Shown one piece after another: positions 1-7,077 of a DNA stretch of 61,255 nt. The stretch comes from Clostridia bacterium. GTDB taxonomy: Bacteria; Bacillota; Clostridia; Christensenellales; CAG-138. Location: assembly GCA_017541305.1 (NCBI GenBank), contig JAFXZJ010000015.1, forward strand, positions 1 to 61,255. Direction: 5' to 3'. Positions within the stretch are counted from its first letter, which is position 1. Every line of letters begins with the position of its first letter. The notes under the pieces are model-generated. The model ran no database searches. It had not been told where the DNA came from and saw only the letters and a program-made list of their open reading frames with translations. Position numbers and translations under genes: made by a program.

Positions 1-317
1 AAAATGCATGCAAATTTTTCGGAGGCCGTCGCCGCGCCACATGGAGCGTTAAAAAGGGGCAACAGTGTTGCGCCTTTAGCGGAATGCCGAAGCAGCTATG
101 CTGCGAGGGATAGGCGCGGAACCGCGGGCGTAAAAAGGAATGCACGGGGCGGACCCTGCCGCCCGTCGATTGCCTCTTTGACCATTCACCGGATGGTCAA
201 AGTCGCTGCGCGACCGGCAATCGACCTCCCGCGAGACATATCCCAGTATCTAAAAGGATCGGTAACTGAAAAGGCTTATGTATCACAAAGGGAACAATAA
301 TAATGAATCCCCTCATC
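1..317 (+). repeat. Structured dispersed repeat, copy 1
   Basis: This non-coding stretch is the reverse complement of 31903-32135. Positions 1-35 match 32101-32135 exactly and 287-317 match 31903-31933 exactly. Between these blocks are hairpins: arms at 53-64 and 66-77 around the core AACAGTGTT with one mismatch, and a nested structure with outer stem 165-174/216-225 and inner stem 176-185/193-202. The nested part is absent from copy 2. The left end may continue outside the window. I see no credible gene in it. It could be a non-autonomous element or the gene of a structured RNA. Confidence 0.75.
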
Positions 318-403
318 CACCGCTCGTTCCTCGCGGTCCCCCTTCCCCCAAGGGAAGGCTGTTTTTCGGTCTTGCGGCGGTCGGCACCCCCTGAAGCTTG
401 TGA

Positions 404-436
404 ACTCACCGCTCAGAACCGTCCCCATTGGTTAGC
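404..436 (-). repeat. REP-like palindrome
   Basis: This is a divergent copy of the repeat that brackets the transposase gene at 5062-5802. It reads CCGTCCCCATTGGTTAG on the top strand, so it is inverted relative to the copy at 5025-5057. The opposite arm (ACTCACCG) is degenerate. It lies 87 bp from structured repeat copy 1. Confidence 0.6.
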
Positions 437-467
437 GGGCGGGTATTTCATATACTTAAAAATATAT

Positions 468-496
468 TTGAAATATAGGAAAAAAGCTTGTACAAT
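468..496 (+). promoter_or_regulatory. Sigma-A promoter for the aminotransferase operon
   Basis: TTGAAA (468-473), a 17 bp spacer and TACAAT (491-496) precede the GGAGG ribosome binding site at about 523 and the ATG at 535. No other start signal lies between. Confidence 0.7.
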
Positions 497-534
497 AGGC
501 TTGTATAACTATACACTTTTACGGAGGTAACACT

Positions 535-1722
535 ATGCAGTTTTCCGAACGTATCAAAGGCGTTAAGGGCAGCGCCATCCGCGAACTGTTCAAGGTTCTC
601 GGCAATCCTGCCATAATCAGCTTCGGCGGCGGCAATCCCGCCAAGGAATGCTTCCCCAAGGAGTGGGCGGCCGAGACCGCAAAGGCGCTGATCGCCGACA
701 AGGGCGACGTGCTGCTGCAGTACGGTCCCACAGAGGGCTATATGCCCCTGCGCAGGGCCTATCTTGAAAAGGTCCTTCCCCCCCTTGGCATAACCGATGC
801 GACGATCGACAACGTCATAACCATGACCGGCTCCATGCAGGGCCTCGATCTTTTGGCCAAGGTCATGATCAATCCCGGCTCGACCGTGCTGGTCGAGGAG
901 CCCACGTTCCTCGGCGCGATCCAGATATTCAAGATGGCTCAGGCCAACATAATCTCCGTTCCCATGCATGAGGACGGCGTGCATGCCGACGAGCTTGAAG
1001 AGATCGTAAAGCGCGAGCGCCCCGTGATGTTCTACACCATCCCCACCTTCCAGAACCCCACCGGCCGCATAATGGGCATTGAGGCCAGGAAGATGACGGC
1101 AAGGCTTGCCGCTGAATACGATATGCTGGTGATCGAGGACGATCCCTATGCCGCGCTGCGCTATTCCGGTCAGGTAATGCCCCTTATCAAGACATTCGAC
1201 ACCTCCGACAACGTGATACTCCTTACCAGCTATTCCAAGACGATCTCGCCCGGTCTGCGCGTGGCCTGCTGCTGCGGCAACGCCGAGTTGGTCAGGAAGA
1301 TGGTCATTGCCAAGCAGGGCTCCGACACGCATTCCCCCAACCTGAACCAGGCGCTCATCGCCGAATTCCTCAATCAGGAAAGGATGCCCGAGCATCTTGA
1401 TTACATCAACTCCGTCTATTCCAAGTCCATGAACATAATGCTTGACGCCATGGATAAGTACTTCCCCGAATGGGCCAAGTACGATAAACCCGAAGGCGGC
1501 CTGTTCGTGTGGGTCACCCTGCCCGAGGGCATGGACGCGACCGAGATCTATCAGCGCTCGGTCAAGGAAAAGCTTGTGGCTTACGTGCCCGGCGCGCCCT
1601 TCTATACCAAGCCCGGCATTGGCGACAACACCTTCCGCATGAACTTCTCCGCCGAGCCCGAAGAGAGGATCGTTGAGGGCGTGCACCGCCTTGGCGACCT
1701 GCTTAAGGAATACCGCGCATAA
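535..1722 (+). CDS. PLP-dependent aminotransferase, class I/II
   Basis: A 395-residue cytosolic fold-type I aminotransferase. The Schiff-base lysine is K235 in SYSKTISPGLR, and the N-terminal FGGGNPAKECFP segment and the EDDPYAALRY segment fit the 2-aminoadipate aminotransferase (LysN)/MocR catalytic-domain group. There is no GntR DNA-binding domain, so this is an enzyme and not a MocR regulator. The start follows a GGAGG site with good spacing. The YigZ-family gene begins on the base after its stop, so the two are co-transcribed. Substrate cannot be fixed; aromatic, branched or 2-aminoadipate amino groups are all possible. The next gene, IlvE, also transaminates amino acids, which suggests a shared role in amino acid turnover. 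Confidence 0.88.
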   Translation: MQFSERIKGVKGSAIRELFKVLGNPAIISFGGGNPAKECFPKEWAAETAKALIADKGDVLLQYGPTEGYMPLRRAYLEKVLPPLGITDATIDNVITMTGSMQGLDLLAKVMINPGSTVLVEEPTFLGAIQIFKMAQANIISVPMHEDGVHADELEEIVKRERPVMFYTIPTFQNPTGRIMGIEARKMTARLAAEYDMLVIEDDPYAALRYSGQVMPLIKTFDTSDNVILLTSYSKTISPGLRVACCCGNAELVRKMVIAKQGSDTHSPNLNQALIAEFLNQERMPEHLDYINSVYSKSMNIMLDAMDKYFPEWAKYDKPEGGLFVWVTLPEGMDATEIYQRSVKEKLVAYVPGAPFYTKPGIGDNTFRMNFSAEPEERIVEGVHRLGDLLKEYRA

Positions 1723-2346
1723 ATGCTGAAGCCCTATAAAACCGTATTGACCGCCTCGGAGACGGAGTTCACCGAAAAAAGATCCCGCTTCATAGGCCGC
1801 TGCTTCCCCGTCAAATCCGAGGAGGAGGCCATGGAAAAGCTGAACGCGATAAGGAAGCTCCATTACGACGCGACCCATAACTGCTGGGCCTATGCGCTTT
1901 CGGGCGGGGCGCAGCGGTTCTCCGACGACGGCGAGCCCGGCGGCACCGCGGGGATGCCCATTATGGACACGCTTATAAAGCGCGATATAAAGGACGCGCT
2001 GATAGTGGTCACAAGGTATTTCGGCGGCATACTGCTTGGCAGCGGCGGGCTTGTGAGGGCATATTCAAGATCCGCTTCCGAAGCGCTTTCCGCCGCGGGC
2101 TGCGGGCTTATGAGCCCCTGCAGGGTGATCGAATTCGCCGTCGATTATCCGCGCTATGGCGGGATCGAGGGCTTTGTCAAGGCAAATTCGGTTGTGGACA
2201 GCATCGAATTCCTCGAAAACGTGCGCTTTTGCGTGACCGTGCCCGAGGAAAAGACCGACGGCTTTATAAGGGCCGTCATTGAAAAGACCGACGGCAGGGC
2301 GGCTCCCGCCGTCACCGGCGAACGGTTCATCGCCATACCGCTGTAA
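1723..2346 (+). CDS. YigZ/IMPACT (UPF0029) family protein
   Basis: A 207-residue protein with the N-terminal UPF0029 signature: EKRSRFIG near residue 20, ATHNCWAYALSG near 50, then DDGEPGGTAGMPI and VTRYFGGILLGSGGLVRAYS. The C-terminal part (about 140-207) fits the DUF1949 ferredoxin-like domain found in bacterial YigZ/YvyE proteins. Members are linked to translation and in eukaryotes (IMPACT) to GCN2 control; the bacterial role is unclear. Its ATG directly follows the upstream TAA without its own strong ribosome binding site, so translation is probably coupled. A GC hairpin at about 2350-2367 separates it from ilvE. Confidence 0.88.
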   Translation: MLKPYKTVLTASETEFTEKRSRFIGRCFPVKSEEEAMEKLNAIRKLHYDATHNCWAYALSGGAQRFSDDGEPGGTAGMPIMDTLIKRDIKDALIVVTRYFGGILLGSGGLVRAYSRSASEALSAAGCGLMSPCRVIEFAVDYPRYGGIEGFVKANSVVDSIEFLENVRFCVTVPEEKTDGFIRAVIEKTDGRAAPAVTGERFIAIPL

Positions 2347-2400
2347 GCAACGCCCCCGGGGCGGGGGCAAAAAATATAAAAATTTATTTGGAGGTAATCT

Positions 2401-3477
2401 ATGGAAATTTCCGTTAATCTGAGCTGCGATCTCAAAAAGAAGCCCACCCTTGAGGAGGAGGGCAGCCTCGGTTTCGGCAAGCGCTTTACCGACCACATGT
2501 TCATTATGGAGTGGCACGACGGCGAGTGGCATAACCCCCGCATCGAGCCCTATCACCGCCTGAGCCTCGATCCCTCCAGCTCAGTGCTGCACTATGCGCA
2601 GGAGATATTCGAGGGCCTCAAGGCCTATCGCACCGACGACGGACGCATCCAGATGTTCCGTCCCGACGCGAACTCCGAGCGTCTCAACAATTCCGCCAAG
2701 CGTATGTGCATGCCCACCATCGACGTCGATTTCAACGTCGAGGCCATGCGTAAGCTGGTCGAGATCGAAAAGGATTGGGTGCCCCATTCCCCCGGCACCA
2801 GCCTTTACCTCCGTCCCACCATGTTCGCAAACGACGAGGCGCTGGGCGTCCACGCCGCCAAGAACTACGTTTACTTCGTTATCTGCTCCCCCTCCGGCGC
2901 CTATTATAAGGAGGGCCTGAAGCCCATCCGCATCCGCGTTGAGGATAAGTACGTCCGCGCCGTGCGCGGCGGCACCGGCTTTGCCAAGACCGGCGGCAAC
3001 TATGCCTGCTCGATACTTGCCGGCGACGAGGCCGCAAAGGAAGGCTTTGCCCAGGTGCTCTGGCTTGACGGCGAACACTTAAAGTATGTTCAGGAAGTCG
3101 GCGCAATGAACATGATGTTCATCGTAAACGGCAAGCTGCTGACCGCCGATCTTAAGGACACCGTGCTTCCCGGCGTCACCCGCCGCTCCATACTCGCCCT
3201 CGCCCGCGAAAAGGGCATCGAGGTCGAGGAGCGCGATATCTCCATCGACGAGCTGATCGGCTATGCCGAGAGCGGCGAGCTGCAGGAGGCCTTCGGCACC
3301 GGCACCGCTGCCGTCGTATCCCCCGTCGGCGAGCTCTGCTACCGCGATAAGCATATGATCATCGGCGGCGGCGAGATCGGCAAGCTCACCATGGACTTCT
3401 ATAACACCCTCACCGGCATCCAGTGGGGCCGCATCCCCGATACGCACGGCTGGATCAAAGAAGTCTGCAAGGCGTAA
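2401..3477 (+). CDS. ilvE: Branched-chain amino acid aminotransferase
   Basis: A 358-residue fold-type IV transaminase that interconverts leucine, isoleucine and valine with their 2-oxo acids, using PLP. The PLP lysine is K196 in GTGFAKTGGNYA, which matches the class IV pattern of the longer, eukaryote-like BCAT subgroup. YAQEIFEGLKAYR (near 63) and the C-terminal EAFGTGTAAVVSPV, which places the PLP phosphate, are also present. The start follows TTGGAGG with 6 nt spacing. A clear terminator lies 8 bp after the stop. It is probably the last gene of the operon that starts at 535. Confidence 0.95.
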   Translation: MEISVNLSCDLKKKPTLEEEGSLGFGKRFTDHMFIMEWHDGEWHNPRIEPYHRLSLDPSSSVLHYAQEIFEGLKAYRTDDGRIQMFRPDANSERLNNSAKRMCMPTIDVDFNVEAMRKLVEIEKDWVPHSPGTSLYLRPTMFANDEALGVHAAKNYVYFVICSPSGAYYKEGLKPIRIRVEDKYVRAVRGGTGFAKTGGNYACSILAGDEAAKEGFAQVLWLDGEHLKYVQEVGAMNMMFIVNGKLLTADLKDTVLPGVTRRSILALAREKGIEVEERDISIDELIGYAESGELQEAFGTGTAAVVSPVGELCYRDKHMIIGGGEIGKLTMDFYNTLTGIQWGRIPDTHGWIKEVCKA

Positions 3478-3484
3478 AACGTTT

Positions 3485-3510
3485 AAAAAACGCCCCGGTG
3501 GGGCGTTTTT
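3485..3510 (+). terminator. Intrinsic terminator after ilvE
   Basis: The stem ACGCCCC/GGGGCGT with a two-base loop is preceded by an A-run and followed by TTTTT, so it can act on both strands. Confidence 0.9.
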
Positions 3511-3518
3511 AGTTTTAC

Positions 3519-3594
3519 GCCTGATCCGCTTGTCGGATCAGGGCACCTATTTATAGGCGAACGCCTATTCGGCTTGCCGAATAGGGCACCTTAT
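3519..3594. repeat. Two tandem hairpins with shared loop and tail
   Basis: Unit 1 (about 3519-3550) has the stem CTGATCCG/CGGATCAG and unit 2 (about 3561-3594) the stem CCTATTCGG/CCGAATAGG. The two stems differ in sequence but stay self-complementary. Both have a CTTG-type loop and end in GGGCACCT. They look like diverged copies of one structured unit. No reading frame is present. Confidence 0.55.
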
Positions 3595-3626
3595 AAAATC
3601 ACACGTTCCCGAACCGTGAAAAGAAT

Positions 3627-3658
3627 AAACCGAGGATGATCAATTCACCCTCGGTTTT
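3627..3658. terminator. Bidirectional terminator
   Basis: AACCGAGG pairs with CCTCGGTT around a 13-base loop. T-rich tracts follow on both strands. It mainly serves the leftward gene ending at 3696. Confidence 0.7.
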
Positions 3659-3672
3659 AGTTTGCCGGCGCC

Positions 3673-3697
3673 GACCATGGGGACAGCCCCCTTGGTC
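3673..3697. repeat. Possible degenerate REP
   Basis: GACCATGGGGACAG followed by CCCCCTTGGTC keeps the GGGGACAG core and a short terminal inversion (GACCA/TTGGTC) of the REP family seen at 5025-5057. It overlaps the last codon of the APH-GNAT gene. Confidence 0.3.
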
Positions 3698-5024
3698 ATC
3701 GATCGTTCAAATCAAAATAATACACGCACTCATGCGTATGCCCTTCGTTCACGCGCAGATCGTGATCCTTAGGCAGCTCGGCGATCCCGATGAGCTTTCC
3801 GCCCGCCGCCTCGCAGGTCTTTCGCGAAGGAATATTATCCGGGCGGCAGGTGATATAGAGATACTCCATACCGTGCTTTTTTGCAAGCTTCATCAGCAGA
3901 CGGCAGGCCTTTGCCGCGTAATGGTTCCCTCGGAAAGGCTCATCGACGGCGTAGCCGATGTTGCCGCCATAGTAGAGTCCCTCGCTGTGGCCAATGCGCA
4001 GGTCGCAGAAGCCGACCTTCTCGCCGCCGGCGGCGATGATGTCGAAATAGTACGCCGGAACCCATTTCCTCACGGGATCGCCCTCAAAGGTGTGATCGAG
4101 CCGAAGCGATATCTCGTCGGTTTTCAGATCGTTCGTTTCGAGGAATACTATCGGCTCGCCGCTCTCCCCGAAGCCGTCCGCGATAAGCCTTTGCTTCGCC
4201 TCCTCCGCCCAATCGGGGAATATGCCGCGCTTCACGGCGGAAACGAGGTCGATCACGGGCGAGATCGTTTCCTGCAGTTCAAGAAGGCTCATGTCCATCC
4301 CGCCGTATTCCGAAAGGAAGAGCGCCGTTTCATCCCCCGTGAACCAATATGTGACGTTGGTGAAATCGTTTATCGGACAGCCCTTGCCGAGGTAGTTGTA
4401 ATCGAACATCAAAGCCTCGGACTTATCCTTCGAAACGGCCATATTCGTATAGTAAAAATCGTTGTAGCAGAGCGTTTTGGGCGCCGCGTCCATGCGCGCG
4501 CGCAGCTCGGGAAAGCGGTTTTTCAGCCTCTCGAGCGGCTTCCGGCACTCGCCGCCGAGGGCGTTCATCAGAAGGTCGACGCTCTCCTCGGTGAAGAGAT
4601 CCCATTCGTCGTACATCCCCGCGCCGTGCGCCCTGACGTATTCCTCCCCGCGCCCGTGCAGAAGCCGATACCACTTTGCGAGCGAGCGTATCACGTCGGG
4701 ATCGTGCAGATCCTCCTCCCGCCCCAGGCGGAGCGCGGGCGAAGCCTCGATATCCTCCATCAGTATCGAGCGGGAGGTCTGCCCGAATACGCGAAGCGTC
4801 GGCACGCCGAGAACTCGAAGCACGCGGTAATTCGCTATCTCGCGCCTTGAGGGCTCGTCAAGAAACAGCTTGAGTATCAGCGGGACGCCTTCCGCAAAAA
4901 CCCGCGCAAGCACCACCCCGTCCTTCTCGCGGATGAGCTGAAAGCGCGCCCCGGGAAGACCGTGGGCCGATAATTCGTTTGCTGTGAGGCTGTAAACAGT
5001 GTGTACCATTGCGAATACCCGCAT
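3696..5024 (-). CDS. APH-like kinase / GNAT acetyltransferase fusion
   Basis: Residues 1 to about 285 resemble the aminoglycoside phosphotransferase/choline kinase fold. The catalytic loop reads CYNDFYYTNM, so the usual His of the HxDxxxxN motif is Asn, and FDYNYLGKGCPINDF follows as the metal-binding segment. Residues 290-442 are a GNAT domain with GYAVDEPFRGNHYA as the acetyl-CoA loop and RPDNIPSRKTCEAAGG. Both domains suggest modification of a small molecule, but the substrate is unknown and drug resistance is not shown. The ATG at 5024 touches a REP that begins at 5025 and has no ribosome binding site. Met6 (5009) is an alternative start, also with a weak site. The REP insertion may have replaced the native leader. 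Confidence 0.75.
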   Translation of the reverse strand: MRVFAMVHTVYSLTANELSAHGLPGARFQLIREKDGVVLARVFAEGVPLILKLFLDEPSRREIANYRVLRVLGVPTLRVFGQTSRSILMEDIEASPALRLGREEDLHDPDVIRSLAKWYRLLHGRGEEYVRAHGAGMYDEWDLFTEESVDLLMNALGGECRKPLERLKNRFPELRARMDAAPKTLCYNDFYYTNMAVSKDKSEALMFDYNYLGKGCPINDFTNVTYWFTGDETALFLSEYGGMDMSLLELQETISPVIDLVSAVKRGIFPDWAEEAKQRLIADGFGESGEPIVFLETNDLKTDEISLRLDHTFEGDPVRKWVPAYYFDIIAAGGEKVGFCDLRIGHSEGLYYGGNIGYAVDEPFRGNHYAAKACRLLMKLAKKHGMEYLYITCRPDNIPSRKTCEAAGGKLIGIAELPKDHDLRVNEGHTHECVYYFDLNDR

Positions 5025-5057
5025 AACTAACCACGGGGACAGATCTTGTGGTTAGTT
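5025..5057 (+). repeat. REP copy 3' of the RAYT gene
   Basis: AACTAACCAC (5025-5034) and GTGGTTAGTT (5048-5057) form a perfect 10 bp inverted repeat around GGGGACAGATCTT. It lies 4 bp from the stop of the transposase gene. It is a direct repeat of 5830-5860. Confidence 0.85.
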
Positions 5058-5061
5058 CCCG

Positions 5062-5802
5062 TCACCAAACTATCCTTCGGATGATGTATCGACTGATGCC
5101 GGTCAGCCTTGAAACTTGTCTTTCGCTCAGGCCGGCGTCCAGCAGAGCTTTGATCGCAGCGTCCCTTTTGTTTCGTTCAAAGCTTTGAATAATGGAACCG
5201 CTTTCCACCCCGATCAGGTCACGCATGATCTGCTTTGCCGCAGTATCGCTGAGCCTTTTTTGCTCGGTCTCGACTATGCCCGATTCTTTGGGATCCATAA
5301 CGAATTCTTCCAAGTATTCATAGTCGTTCAGCAATTCACGCAGGAGAGCGTCGTCAAGAAACGAATCCTTTCCGTAAAGGTTGTAACTGCTCCAAGGATA
5401 TCCGGCGGGCGATCCGATGCCTGCTTTCAAGGGATTGCGCAGGATATAGCGAAAAACCGTCAAAAGCTGTGAATCATCCTCTGCCGGGTCACAGTTGAAA
5501 CGGCCCTGAAACAGATGCCCTGTTCTCCCATATTTCCAGTTAAAGAAGCTTGCATAGCTGACTTCGAGCTTCTGCATGAACAGCGAGAGAACGTTTGCCT
5601 TATCGTGAACAAGCAAGTGAACGTGATTGCCCATCAGGCAATAAGCACAGATCCCAACGCCCGTCTCTTTGCTGTATTTTTCCAGTATGTTCAGAAAATA
5701 CCGGCAGTCGTTCGTCTCTTCGAAGATCTGCTGTTTCCCGTTTCCGCGAATTATAACGTGAAAGTACCCCGATTCGGAAACCCTTCTTGCGGTTCTTGAC
5801 AT
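5062..5802 (-). CDS. REP-associated tyrosine transposase (Y1/HUH)
   Basis: A 246-residue IS200-like Y1 transposase. The metal-binding HUH motif is H60-V-H62 in GNHVHLL and the nucleophile is probably Y119 in FRYILRNPLKAG. The family nicks single-stranded DNA through a 5'-phosphotyrosine. The C-terminal 60 residues contain a helix-turn-helix (SERQVSRLTGISRYIIRRIV), which is usual in the RAYT group. The ribosome binding site is GGAG, about 10 nt upstream. The identical REP arms around the gene point to its likely substrate. The reading frame is intact and the motifs are complete, so it may be active. Confidence 0.9.
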   Translation of the reverse strand: MSRTARRVSESGYFHVIIRGNGKQQIFEETNDCRYFLNILEKYSKETGVGICAYCLMGNHVHLLVHDKANVLSLFMQKLEVSYASFFNWKYGRTGHLFQGRFNCDPAEDDSQLLTVFRYILRNPLKAGIGSPAGYPWSSYNLYGKDSFLDDALLRELLNDYEYLEEFVMDPKESGIVETEQKRLSDTAAKQIMRDLIGVESGSIIQSFERNKRDAAIKALLDAGLSERQVSRLTGISRYIIRRIVW

Positions 5803-5829
5803 ATCCTTTTTCTCCTATGCGGCCAATGC

Positions 5830-5860
5830 ACTAACCACGGGGACAGATCTTGTGGTTAGT
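5830..5860 (+). repeat. REP copy 5' of the RAYT gene
   Basis: ACTAACCAC and GTGGTTAGT surround GGGGACAGATCTT. The 31 bp are identical to the core of 5025-5057 and have the same orientation. Confidence 0.85.
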
Positions 5861-5893
5861 AGAGTGGGAAAGATTTGATCGACGGCTTGCTTT

Positions 5894-5924
5894 ACTAACC
5901 ACAAGATCTGTCCCCATGGTTAGT
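5894..5924 (-). repeat. Inverted REP copy beside thyX
   Basis: ACTAACCAC, then AAGATCTGTCCCC and ATGGTTAGT. It is inverted relative to 5830-5860, so the two form a head-to-head pair 33 bp apart. It ends 7 bp before the thyX stop and could act as its 3' hairpin. Confidence 0.8.
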
Positions 5925-5931
5925 AGTCTTG

Positions 5932-6543
5932 TTATTCGAAGAACACCGGCAGCAGCTCTTTGAATTTTTCAAGCAGCGGGCAGGCCACGGCGCGCATATC
6001 GGGGTGTGCGGCGGGCGCGGTGCGAAGGGCGAAGAAATGCCGCCATTCGCGCAGGTTCATGGTGCATATGAATTCGGTCTTGAGCGAATTGGGAAGCACG
6101 CTCCTTGCGGTCTCGGGCGCGACGCCCATTTTGAGCAGCCCGAAATAGCTGCGCTCGGCGTTTTCCATAGCGCGGGCCCAGGCCTCGTATTCGGGGGTGC
6201 CGCAATTGAGTTTTGCGGGCTTTATAAAGGTTATCTCGCCGCCGAACTTATCCCTGGAATAATTGCAGTAGCGGGTGGATTCCTGCGAATAGCTGGCAAG
6301 CCTGTGGCGCACCCATTCGTGCGACACGCCGCGGTCGCAGATTATGCGCACGCTTATCGAGAAATGCTCGATGGGGCTTTCGTGCCCGCGGGCGAGCATG
6401 CTGCGTATCAGGCGCTCGGCGCTGCCCTCGTCGATATTCCCCTCGGATTTATAGCACACCCTGCCGCAAAGCTCTATATGGCGATAGACCGTTTCGCGGT
6501 CGATGGGGGTGATTATTTCAAAGGACGGGTTTATAACTCGCAT
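5932..6543 (-). CDS. thyX: FAD-dependent thymidylate synthase
   Basis: ThyX makes dTMP from dUMP with methylene-tetrahydrofolate, FAD and NADPH. The 203-residue protein has the complete signature RHRxxSxxxxSxR at R79-R91. I start it at 6543 (MRVINPSF) because the longer frame runs through the upstream gene and has no family similarity. The start lies inside the dCMP deaminase gene, with a 13-nt overlap, so translation is coupled. The neighbour supplies its substrate. No ThyA is seen in the window. A REP hairpin follows the stop. Confidence 0.95.
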   Translation of the reverse strand: MRVINPSFEIITPIDRETVYRHIELCGRVCYKSEGNIDEGSAERLIRSMLARGHESPIEHFSISVRIICDRGVSHEWVRHRLASYSQESTRYCNYSRDKFGGEITFIKPAKLNCGTPEYEAWARAMENAERSYFGLLKMGVAPETARSVLPNSLKTEFICTMNLREWRHFFALRTAPAAHPDMRAVACPLLEKFKELLPVFFE

Positions 6544-6971
6544 ACTTTCTTCCTTTCGATGCCGTTTTCGGTTTTGACCACGATCTCGCTTATGCCCGCG
6601 TTCTTTATAAGGCGCGAGCAGATAAGGCAGGGCGCGGGGGCGGCAAGCTCGCCCCTGTCGTCGAAGCCGGCTAGATACAGCGTTGCGCCGAGCATATCGC
6701 GCCTTGCGGCCGAGATTATCGCGTTCTGCTCGGCGTGCACGGCAACGCATTTTTCATACTGTTCACCGTGGGGGATATGGTTGCGCTCACGCCAGCACTC
6801 GCCCTCGTCACAGCAGTTGGGCTCGCCGCGGGCGGCGCCGTTATAGCCGGTGGCGATTATTTCGTCGTTCTTGATTATGACCGCGCCGTACCTGCGCCTT
6901 AAGCAGGTGGAGCGCTGCGACACGGCGGCCGCGATATTGAGATAGTATTCGTCCTTTGAAATGCGCTGCAT
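6531..6971 (-). CDS. comEB: Deoxycytidylate (dCMP) deaminase
   Basis: A 146-residue zinc enzyme that converts dCMP to dUMP. The zinc and catalytic residues are H79-A-E81 and C115-L-I-C118. An N-terminal YNGAARGEPNCCDEG segment and a HAEQNA core fit the dCMP deaminase/ComEB group and not cytidine deaminase. The start at 6971 is set by GGAGG 5 nt upstream; the earlier ATG at 6983 lies upstream of that site. It is first in a two-gene operon with thyX, which consumes its product. Confidence 0.93.
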   Translation of the reverse strand: MQRISKDEYYLNIAAAVSQRSTCLRRRYGAVIIKNDEIIATGYNGAARGEPNCCDEGECWRERNHIPHGEQYEKCVAVHAEQNAIISAARRDMLGATLYLAGFDDRGELAAPAPCLICSRLIKNAGISEIVVKTENGIERKKVCEL

Positions 6972-7000
6972 GCTGTCCTCCAAATTACAGATTACTCTTT

Positions 7001-7029
7001 ATTTTACCATGCGCGCGGAGAGTAAGCAA
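7001..7029 (-). promoter_or_regulatory. Sigma-A promoter of the dCMP deaminase-thyX operon
   Basis: On the minus strand: TTGCTT (7029-7024), a 17 bp spacer and TAAAAT (7006-7001), about 30 nt before the start codon. Confidence 0.7.
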
Positions 7030-7077
7030 CACCGAATTCAAAAGCATATTATGAACAAAAAGCTTTGGAGGACCTGT

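Larger units (their letters stand above)
5025..5924 (-). mobile_element. RAYT transposase with flanking REPs
   Basis: The unit consists of one Y1 transposase gene, direct REP copies at each end (5025-5057 and 5830-5860) and a third, inverted REP at 5894-5924. This fits a REP-associated tyrosine transposase locus, in which a single-copy domesticated transposase acts on dispersed REPs. Further diverged copies are at 404, 20585 and 31844. Confidence 0.75.

Noticed and set aside
4-300. 98-codon open frame inside structured repeat copy 1
   Set aside because: The frame is broken in copy 2, and the shared features are palindromes rather than conserved codons.
448-1878. 476-codon open frame antisense to the aminotransferase
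   Set aside because: It is the mirror of a well-supported gene, is rich in His/Gly/Leu runs without any family motif, and has no ribosome binding site.
3519-3594. Possible CRISPR array
   Set aside because: Only two units, stems differ, no unique spacers and no cas genes.
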